DNA of 14,466 nucleotides from an uncultured Gammaproteobacteria bacterium (GTDB lineage Bacteria > Pseudomonadota > Gammaproteobacteria > SZUA-140), in assembly GCA_945787585.1 (NCBI GenBank), contig CALZIG010000293.1, forward strand, positions 1 through 14,466. The letters run 5' to 3'. Below, piece by piece: positions 7,310 to 12,877 of the stretch. The notes under the pieces were generated by a model. It did no database searches. It was not told the DNA's origin and was given only the letters and a program-made list of their open reading frames with translations. The translations under genes and the position numbers were made by a program. Positions within the stretch are counted from its first letter, which is position 1. Every line of letters begins with the position of its first letter.

Positions 7310-7960
7310 ATGAAAACGATCCTCTGCCTCCACGGCTATGCGATGAATAGTGAATGGTTACAGTCATGGCTTGACCCGATCCAGCAACGGCTGGGCAAGG
7401 ATTACCAACTACTCTATCCGCAAGGCCCAATCGAATGCCCTGCCGAAGAGGTGCGTGCGATGACGGCACGCTTTAACATGACACTGCCCGAAGAGCGAAT
7501 AGGTAAAGGCAAAAACTGGTGCTGGTACCGCGCCGATGAAGCGAAGCCGCCGACCTATCATCAAATCGAAACGACACTCGATTTTCTCGCAGACTATTTT
7601 TCAACGCATGGCCCCATTGAAGGGGTCATCGGCTGGAGTCAGGGCGCGGTAATGACGGCGATACTCGCTGCACTCAGACAAAACGAACCCGAAAGCAATT
7701 TCAGCTTTAACTGGGCGATGCTTTGTGGTGGCTTTCTACCCGGTGACCCTCGCTATCGCCCACAGTTTGCGCAACCACTGACGCTACCAACGTTGCATGT
7801 AACGGGTACACAGGAGTCAGACTTTATGCAACAGCAGGCCACTAAAATGTGCGCGGCCTTTGTCGATGCTGAACGACTCGACACCCCTTGCGGTCATATC
7901 ATGCCGGTTAAATACCCTGACTATATGAACAAGATCGCAGACTGGATCATCAAAAGATGA
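7310..7960 (+). CDS. FSH1-type serine hydrolase (alpha/beta hydrolase)
   Basis: The 216-residue cytoplasmic protein has the alpha/beta hydrolase layout of the FSH1 family (PF03959). It begins with ILCLHGYAMNS (4-14), where HGY forms the oxyanion region as in FSH proteins. The nucleophile elbow is GWSQG (108-112) with Ser110. LHVTGTQESDF (162-172) should provide the acid, probably D171, and CGHIMP (194-199) provides His196. GKGKNWCWYRAD (65-76) matches the FSH-type stretch leading to the paired Trp/Tyr. Size and motif order fit an esterase or thioesterase of unknown substrate. ATG 7310 was chosen because the ATG at 7296 is out of frame and stops after five codons. The ribosome site is weak. 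It lies 29 bp behind the original sbcB end and 16 bp before the DUF3187 gene, so these three probably form one transcript. The sbcB ochre leaves about 190 nt untranslated ahead of it. Confidence 0.85.
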   Translation: MKTILCLHGYAMNSEWLQSWLDPIQQRLGKDYQLLYPQGPIECPAEEVRAMTARFNMTLPEERIGKGKNWCWYRADEAKPPTYHQIETTLDFLADYFSTHGPIEGVIGWSQGAVMTAILAALRQNEPESNFSFNWAMLCGGFLPGDPRYRPQFAQPLTLPTLHVTGTQESDFMQQQATKMCAAFVDAERLDTPCGHIMPVKYPDYMNKIADWIIKR

Positions 7961-7976
7961 TCAGCAATCCTGACTA

Positions 7977-9101
7977 ATGAAAGGCTTCCGTTATAGCTGG
8001 TGCCTGCTCATAGTCACGTTGATAACGCTGCTATTTAGTCAACTCCTTCAGCCTGTCATCGCAAGCCAACAGTCCTCTTCATCAAACAATCACTGGAATA
8101 CGCCATTTCAGGTCAGAGACTACACCTTCCCCAGTTTTCTGCTGCTAGGCTTCTCACCAACGCCGGCCAAACCGCTTGAACACGGACATCATCACATTAA
8201 TTTTAGCTACAGTGTCGTGAATGACTTTCAGGTGAGCGCAACCGTCGAACAATATCTAAAAGAGCGCCACGGTGGTAAACGTCGTCCACTTGATAGCGCC
8301 GACATCGACTTCATTCGTAACTTACCGCAGGGTGAGGGCTACTACATTGATGGCGAATTCACTATGCTTGAGCTCAACTACAATTTCGGCCTCGGAGACA
8401 ACCTCGAACTAGGCATCACCACCAGCTATATCTTCTATGGCGGACGACTGCTAGATGGTGTGATCTATGACTTCCATGATGCGATCGATATCGGCCAGCA
8501 GGGACGAGAGTACGTAGCCGATAATCAGGTTCAGGTAGTGCTTGCACGCGATCACGGCGAGGACATTGTGCTTTCACAGCGTCCCAGTAGAGGTGGTTTT
8601 ACCGATCCAGCCATTTACCTACGCACCGCCTTTCCCGTTCCTTATTTTGAATGGCAGGGAAAATTAAGCCTTGGCATAAAGCCAGCGCTGGTGAGTGAAC
8701 GCAAGTTTATTTCCAGTGGTAACTGGGACGGCGGTTTTCAGTTAACGTTGGATAAGCAGACAAGCCACAATATATACACTATTAACACCGGTTATATTTA
8801 CACAGGCGGGTTCGAGCAGACGGACTTTAACCCACCATCGCTGCCCTATATCGATCTTGGCTGGCGACATCGCTATACTAAATGGCCGAGTATTCGCTCA
8901 CAAATACAGATTCACCTGGCAGAGCATCCCTATCGGGACCTGGTCGATTCAGCACTCAGTGAACTACAGTTTCAGTTAACCCTCGGTTTCAAGTGGAAGC
9001 TCAACGCTGGTATGCTGGGCGTAGCGCTCTCTGAAAATGTGCTCAATTTTGATAACACACCTGATGTCGTACTCCATCTAAGCTGGGAGCGTTTTCATTA
9101 A
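7977..9101 (+). CDS. DUF3187-like envelope protein, predicted outer-membrane beta-barrel
   Basis: This is a 374-residue exported protein. A hydrophobic segment at about 8-25 ending in QPVIA-SQQ looks like a signal peptide cleaved after residue 29. The mature part is dominated by alternating, Tyr/Gly/aromatic-rich strands (for example LELNYNFGLGDNLELGITTS near 131-150 and WQGKLSLGIKPALVS further on). This suggests an antiparallel barrel or other beta-rich envelope protein. The block LLDGVIYDFHDAI (158-170), a Gln/Asp-rich loop, and then GGFTDPAIYLRTAFP (206-220) resemble the DUF3187 family as I remember it (LDG.I..WHD and GD..L.A.Y.). The last residue is His, not the terminal Phe typical of many outer-membrane barrels. 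Function is unknown. It follows the FSH1-type hydrolase by 16 bp. Its stop lies only 2 bp from the end of the convergent DUF1853 gene, with no terminator between. Confidence 0.72.
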   Translation: MKGFRYSWCLLIVTLITLLFSQLLQPVIASQQSSSSNNHWNTPFQVRDYTFPSFLLLGFSPTPAKPLEHGHHHINFSYSVVNDFQVSATVEQYLKERHGGKRRPLDSADIDFIRNLPQGEGYYIDGEFTMLELNYNFGLGDNLELGITTSYIFYGGRLLDGVIYDFHDAIDIGQQGREYVADNQVQVVLARDHGEDIVLSQRPSRGGFTDPAIYLRTAFPVPYFEWQGKLSLGIKPALVSERKFISSGNWDGGFQLTLDKQTSHNIYTINTGYIYTGGFEQTDFNPPSLPYIDLGWRHRYTKWPSIRSQIQIHLAEHPYRDLVDSALSELQFQLTLGFKWKLNAGMLGVALSENVLNFDNTPDVVLHLSWERFH

Positions 9102-9103
9102 CA

Positions 9104-9637
9104 TTAACGATTTCTCCGCATAACCGGCCAGCAGTCACTAACAATAATCCCCCGTGTTAGCTCATGCCACCCCCTGTCCTGGTGCACCAGCTCTGCCACC
9201 ATCAATGAAGGGCCTCCTGATTCAAAATGATCCGCCACCATCTCAGCCAGCGCTATTGAAGTTAGTAGTCCCTCTTCTGTTTCACAGTAATAATGGGCCA
9301 GCCATTTCATGCGCGGCAGCACTATCCAGCGCCTGCTGCTATCTCGCGTTGACAGCCAATCGTTAAGATTGCTACTTCGGCACCACCAACCTCGCTCATG
9401 AAATGAAGATAACTCTTCGGCCACGCGTACCGTTTCCCATTCGCACTCGACGGGGTAAAAGAGCCGCCCCTTGATAAAGGCCCGGGGAATAATTTCATCA
9501 TTTATGTGCCGCAGATTCAGCTGTTTGCGGACCTGTAGTGACTCACTCAGGCATAGCTGCCGGTCAAACACATGGGTCAGTTTTCGCTGCAGACGGTCGC
9601 GTGCATTGGGGCCGATAAACTCACCCTCGAACCAGAG
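9104..9637 (-). pseudogene. DUF1853 protein, C-terminal half behind an in-frame TAA
   Basis: This segment is in the same frame as the upstream DUF1853 piece, separated from it only by TAA 9638-9640. Read through, it continues LWFEGEFIGPNARDRLQRKL, and the family typically shows KFYLG...GPN.RDRL...KL at this point, so the ochre replaces an expected Tyr codon. The remaining 177 codons contain no other stop or frameshift. They include GRLFYP, GWWCR, RWIVLPRMKWL and a final RGIIVSDCWPVM, all resembling DUF1853 C-terminal blocks. An internal ATG at 9571 could start a 155-residue fragment, but it has no evident Shine-Dalgarno and begins in mid-domain. Joined to the N-terminal half, the virtual protein is 320 residues, which is normal for the family. 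It is either a very young pseudogene, a suppressed stop, or a sequence error. Confidence 0.82.
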
Positions 9638-10066
9638 TTAAAACTTAACCGTCACTTCCCAGTGCACCAGCGTGGCATCTTGATGCTGGCGAAACAGGAA
9701 ATCAAACTCACCGAGCTGCCGTCTATCTTGTGAAATCACGCGGTTACGCGCTACCAACTGATAACCGAGCAGCTCTGTGAGCCAGTACTCAATTAAGGTC
9801 TCAAAATAGCTGCCAAGCCGTTCTGTTTTTCTGGCGGCTATCCACTGTGTAAGTGGTGCAGGATTGAAATCCAGCTGCTCAAGTCTGGCGAGCCCAATCT
9901 GGTAACACCCGCGACACCATGCATCGTCGACAACACGGCCACGATAGTTCGCAGCGGTATGCTCAATCAACCCCGGCATCGTCATAACTGCAACGAGCTC
10001 ACGTACCGGCTGGCATCGCCATACAGGCTGCGTCAAATCTCTCTTACCAGTCCGTGTCATTGCCAT
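9638..10066 (-). CDS. DUF1853 protein, N-terminal half (truncated by in-frame TAA)
   Basis: This 142-residue ORF is recognisable as the N-terminal part of a DUF1853 (PF08907) protein, a family of unknown function. Diagnostic blocks, numbered from ATG 10066, are LGSYFETLIEYWL (84-96), LVARNRVI (104-111), LGEFDFLF (118-125) and VHWEVTVKF (134-142), immediately followed by TAA. The acidic residue in GEFDF and the E...K in WEVTVK recall the beta-strand acidic pattern of PD-(D/E)XK nuclease folds. That is only an inference. ATG 10066 overlaps the upstream stop as TGATG, implying translational coupling. GTG 10069 and ATG 10060 are alternatives. It is the last gene of a minus-strand set with a secreted lysozyme-like protein and a DNA glycosylase. 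The ORF lacks the C-terminal half encoded at 9104-9637. Confidence 0.82.
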   Translation of the reverse strand: MAMTRTGKRDLTQPVWRCQPVRELVAVMTMPGLIEHTAANYRGRVVDDAWCRGCYQIGLARLEQLDFNPAPLTQWIAARKTERLGSYFETLIEYWLTELLGYQLVARNRVISQDRRQLGEFDFLFRQHQDATLVHWEVTVKF

Positions 10067-10878
10067 CACTTCGATCCATAAGTCTGTACACGCTTACGCC
10101 ACCCTGCTAGCCAGCGTGACTCATCACGCGGTGCATTCGCCACACGCCGGGTCAACACCTCATCCGCTGCACGTGCATACTCAGCCATCGTATCGTGCGT
10201 ACCCGAACGCATCGCCTGTAGCAGCTGCAATAAACCCCAGCCTTCGCCGCGGTAGCGCTCTTTATGTGAGACCCCTTCCCCTTTGAAATTGACGTAGTCG
10301 ATCAATGCATAAATACCATTGGACGACTGCGCTACACGGTAAAATTGCTGCTCGACATGTCGTCGCTGCACTTCATCCTCAAGCGTTGCGAGCATCTTTG
10401 GCAACGCCCCTTCAAGACGTTTGATAATAAAGGCTATCTGTTGCGCAATCGTTTTCTGCATCAGTTCGCGCAACTCATGCACGCGCCATGAATTGATGGC
10501 ATTGTAAAACTCATCACGGTTCGACCACGGGGCATCGCCTGCATTTGTCAGCCACACAGGCACTGCAACACTTTGCTGTAAATGGTTAAGCAGCGCTGGA
10601 AAGCTTTCGACAAAGGGCCCTTCGACACCCTTCGGGTACCAGATAAAATGACCGATGCCGAGTGAGGGGAAATCTTCACCCCTGTTCCACACCACAAGAT
10701 TTTCAACCTTACCCGCCCCTTCATTTTGCCAGATGCGCCTGCCGATCTCCGCGGCCTCACTTTCAGATAGCTGGATCTCAAAATCATTTGCAGGCGTCAT
10801 CAGCGGTGGCAATGAGAGATCTGCCGACACAGCCAGCGGCGGCATCCATAACAGCAGTAATAGAAGCACTTTTTTCAT
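10066..10878 (-). CDS. Secreted protein of unknown family with a lysozyme-like GIGH motif
   Basis: The 270-residue product begins with a classic Sec signal peptide: MKK, seven leucines, and AVSA before D20, so cleavage is likely after residue 19 and the protein periplasmic. I do not recognise a named family. The region IGRRIWQNEGAGKVENLVVW (45-64), then NRGEDFPSLGIGHFIWYPKG (65-84), has a Glu in NEG (E53), an acidic residue in GED and a GIGH (74-77). This order resembles the E...D...GIGH active-site layout of phage-type lysozymes. The rest is helical (MQKTIAQQIAFIIKRL near 140-154) and ends with a Trp-rich basic tail (SRWLAGWRKRV, 254-264). A peptidoglycan-directed activity is an inference from motif and location. 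ATG 10878 overlaps the glycosylase stop (ATGA), and the stop overlaps the DUF1853 start (TGATG), so it is the middle gene of a coupled operon. Confidence 0.85.
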   Translation of the reverse strand: MKKVLLLLLLWMPPLAVSADLSLPPLMTPANDFEIQLSESEAAEIGRRIWQNEGAGKVENLVVWNRGEDFPSLGIGHFIWYPKGVEGPFVESFPALLNHLQQSVAVPVWLTNAGDAPWSNRDEFYNAINSWRVHELRELMQKTIAQQIAFIIKRLEGALPKMLATLEDEVQRRHVEQQFYRVAQSSNGIYALIDYVNFKGEGVSHKERYRGEGWGLLQLLQAMRSGTHDTMAEYARAADEVLTRRVANAPRDESRWLAGWRKRVQTYGSK

Positions 10879-11402
10879 CGTGCTATTACATCACGCACAC
10901 GTTGCCACTGCGCCAGTTTTTGCTCAAAGGAGATCGCCGCGTGCGCAGGACTGGTCGATGGCAGCCGCTGCATCTCAAGGTCAAACCCATTCGCAATCAG
11001 CAGTGGCAGTGCATGGCGTTTAAACGAAGCCTCAGCCTGCGCGCCATTGAAAAACAGAAATCGAATCGATGGGTAATCGTTAAAAAAACTGACAAAATCA
11101 TTGGCGACCACCGATGATGGTTCAATCGCAGCATCAAGGCTACCCTCACGCACACAGTGCTGCATCACATCCCACAGCGCAATGCGGTGTTCCTGTAACA
11201 GCGCCAGACGCGCTTCGTAGTCGATGTCTAACTCTGCATTAAAGAGTCGGCAGATGATTCGCCAGAAGGCGTTACGCGGATGCGCGTAATACTGCGTAGC
11301 GTCCAGTGATGCCTGGCCAGGCATCGAGCCGAGGATCAGCACCGTCGCCGCTGACGTGGCCACGGGTGGAAATCCAGTAATGGTGTGCTCCTTGTTTGTC
11401 AT
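10875..11402 (-). CDS. DNA-deoxyinosine glycosylase (family 6 uracil/hypoxanthine-DNA glycosylase)
   Basis: The 175-residue protein belongs to the hypoxanthine-DNA glycosylase branch of the UDG superfamily, which removes deaminated adenine (hypoxanthine) from DNA to start base-excision repair. Motif I is TVLILGSMPGQASLDATQYY (20-39) followed by AHPRNAFW (40-47), with N44 in the HPxNxFW block typical of family 6. WDVMQHCVREGSLDAAI (77-93) is a central family block, and LPSTSPAHA (147-155) is motif II. ATG 11402 was chosen because GGAG lies 5 nt upstream (11408-11411) and motif I begins about 20 residues later. The longer reading from 11468 adds 22 residues unlike the family. The stop overlaps the next gene as ATGA. 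It is the first gene of the coupled trio and is divergent from the small gene at 11542. It should be active and cytoplasmic. Confidence 0.9.
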   Translation of the reverse strand: MTNKEHTITGFPPVATSAATVLILGSMPGQASLDATQYYAHPRNAFWRIICRLFNAELDIDYEARLALLQEHRIALWDVMQHCVREGSLDAAIEPSSVVANDFVSFFNDYPSIRFLFFNGAQAEASFKRHALPLLIANGFDLEMQRLPSTSPAHAAISFEQKLAQWQRVRDVIAR

Positions 11403-11541
11403 CCTCGCTCCACATGGCTGATCACTCGATAACGCTCTTTTTTCATCAATCTGGCCCATGAATTGCATTTATCCACACAACAGCATTAATTAAAAACACG
11501 TCAATCATAATAACGACAAGATCCGATGGAGACCAGCACCC

Positions 11542-11877
11542 ATGGCAGCACCAATTTCCAATAATAATCAACTACTTACCGAGCATAGACGGGCCGGCAA
11601 CGGCGCCAGCGAAGGTGCGGGGAATAACAGCCCAGACGCCACCACAAAGGTAGAAACGGCCACTCAGCGGCAAGATGATGCCATTAACGTCAGTAATACG
11701 GCACAGGCGCTGGGGAATTCCACCGCGAGCCAAAGCTCAGGCACCATTCAAAATGCTGCACAGGCGACTGAGCTCGCACAGAAAATCGCTGACTTTTTCA
11801 CTGAAAATGGCCCCGGTGCGTTAGCCGCACACGGCAACGGCAATGCAAGCCTCGCCGAGCTGTTAAAGGCGAGCTAA
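11542..11877 (+). CDS. Small Asn/Ala/Ser-rich, largely disordered protein of unknown function
   Basis: This 111-residue protein is not recognised. ATG 11542 follows a GGAG at 11528-11531 with good spacing, and a strong terminator lies 26 bp after the stop, so it is a well-formed monocistronic gene. The first 75 residues are low-complexity (Asn, Ala, Gly, Ser, Thr, Gln) with no hydrophobic signal peptide. A short motif DAINVSNTAQALG (46-58) resembles the V-x-S-x-x-A-Q-x-L elements of small flagellar or secreted accessory proteins. The C-terminus NAAQATELAQKIADFFTENG (71-90), then PGALAAHGNGNASLAELL (91-108), is probably a pair of helices; I loosely recall NPxxALAAxGN endings in similar hypothetical proteins. 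Links to motility or to an anti-sigma role are speculation. No flagellar gene is nearby. Confidence 0.78.
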   Translation: MAAPISNNNQLLTEHRRAGNGASEGAGNNSPDATTKVETATQRQDDAINVSNTAQALGNSTASQSSGTIQNAAQATELAQKIADFFTENGPGALAAHGNGNASLAELLKAS

Positions 11878-11903
11878 GTCTAAATTTTGTTTTAACCCCT
11901 CTT

Positions 11904-11931
11904 AGGCCCAGGTAAAACTGGGCCTTTTTTT
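11904..11931 (+). terminator. Rho-independent terminator after the small gene at 11542
   Basis: A perfect 8-bp GC-rich stem (AGGCCCAG at 11904-11911 with CTGGGCCT at 11918-11925) encloses a six-base loop GTAAAA and is followed by seven T (11925-11931). It works only for the + strand, because the complementary side lacks a T-run, so the convergent hydrolase gene must end by other means. Confidence 0.92.
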
Positions 11932-11968
11932 ATCCGCGATATCACCGCTCAACAAAGAATGGCACCCC

Positions 11969-12802
11969 TTACTTAAACAGGCCATTCAAATAATCGACCA
12001 GTCGCTCGCGATTTTCCTTTGAGTTAAATGTATCGATATGATGACCTCCCTCGATAATCCACAGACGCTTCGGCCCATTTGCCAACCGATACAGCTGTTC
12101 ACTATGCGCGGGGAGCACCGTTTTATCCCGATCCCCGTGGATCAACAGCACCGGGATATCATTGATCTCTGCAATCGCACGACCGGGATGATAGGCATCC
12201 GAGATCGTCCATGAGAGCGGCCACTGCAACGGCCAGGTGAGCCAGAAACTGCCCAGTGCCTCCCGCGCAACCTTGCGGTAGCTGCTGAAACTGCTTTCGA
12301 CAATCAATGCCTGTATTTTATCGCGATGTTCGCTAGTGGCGGTGGTACTGATGGCGATCGCCCCCCCGATGCTCTGCCCAAAGAGTACCAGTGGTACGCC
12401 GCTAGCCTCGGGCTGTTCCAGTAGCACTGGGACAGCGCGTGCGGCATCCTCATGCACCCCCGCTAACGACGCCTCCCCAGACGACCTGCCGTAGCCACGA
12501 TAATCAAACAGGAAGACATTGAAATTCCGCTCAGGCATCCAGTAGACACTGCCCAGGTGAGTGCTGATATTTTCTGCATTGCCGTGCATAAATAACACCG
12601 TGGCTGTCGCTGGCTGAGTGGCGGCGGGTAACATCCAGCCATGCAACTGCGTGCCATCACGGGAGGTAAATTCAATATCGCGATACTCCAGCCCAACATC
12701 GGCCGGTGTTCTTATTAGCGTGGGATGGGGGTAAAAGAGAAACTGACTACAGCCTGCAAGCAGGGTAATACAAAGCAGTAACAGCAGGGTTCTATAGCGC
12801 AT
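11969..12802 (-). CDS. Lipoprotein alpha/beta hydrolase (BEM46/ABHD13-like)
   Basis: From ATG 12802 the product is 277 residues. MRYRTLLLLLCITLLAGC is a lipoprotein signal with Cys18 in the lipobox (LAGC), so the enzyme is membrane-anchored in the envelope. The hydrolase core shows VLFMHGNAEN (69-78; oxyanion loop), LFDYRGYGRSSG (98-109), the nucleophile elbow GQSIGG (142-147; Ser144), LIHGDRDKTV (220-229; Asp226) and EGGHH (251-255; His254). This is a complete Ser-Asp-His triad in the order of the BEM46/ABHD13/ABHD17 group, whose substrates are often acyl esters or unknown. The longer frame from 12841 would bury the lipobox behind 13 extra residues and start on the predicted transcription start, so 12802 is preferred, although no strong Shine-Dalgarno is seen. 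It is 75 bp downstream of the DUF4105 gene. Confidence 0.88.
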   Translation of the reverse strand: MRYRTLLLLLCITLLAGCSQFLFYPHPTLIRTPADVGLEYRDIEFTSRDGTQLHGWMLPAATQPATATVLFMHGNAENISTHLGSVYWMPERNFNVFLFDYRGYGRSSGEASLAGVHEDAARAVPVLLEQPEASGVPLVLFGQSIGGAIAISTTATSEHRDKIQALIVESSFSSYRKVAREALGSFWLTWPLQWPLSWTISDAYHPGRAIAEINDIPVLLIHGDRDKTVLPAHSEQLYRLANGPKRLWIIEGGHHIDTFNSKENRERLVDYLNGLFK

Positions 12803-12847
12803 TATATTAAACGTTCGATTGCAATCGATGACATTCATCATGGCAAC

Positions 12848-12853
12848 AGTATA
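12848..12853 (-). promoter_or_regulatory. Possible -10 element for the lipoprotein hydrolase
   Basis: On the minus strand TATACT (5/6 to TATAAT) lies just upstream of ATG 12841. Transcription from it would begin near 12841, making that codon leaderless, and would give ATG 12802 a leader of about 40 nt, which supports the shorter start. No convincing -35 box is present at 16-18 bp, so the call is weak. Read-through from the DUF4105 gene is the alternative. Confidence 0.25.
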
Positions 12854-12877
12854 ACCCCCGCCGCAAGCTATTTTTAG

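Noticed and set aside
7116..9640. Reassigned genetic code (TAA as sense), selenocysteine or pyrrolysine
   Set aside because: TAA is the normal terminator of at least seven genes here, and selenocysteine and pyrrolysine use TGA and TAG.
10655..11117. Plus-strand ORFs of 122 and 151 codons
   Set aside because: They run opposite to the secreted protein and glycosylase genes, which have clear family motifs and coupled junctions.
11403..11468. Longer start for the DNA glycosylase
   Set aside because: The extension adds residues unlike the family, whereas ATG 11402 has GGAG 5 nt upstream.
12803..12841. Longer start for the lipoprotein hydrolase
   Set aside because: It would place 13 polar residues before the lipoprotein signal and begin on the likely transcription start.
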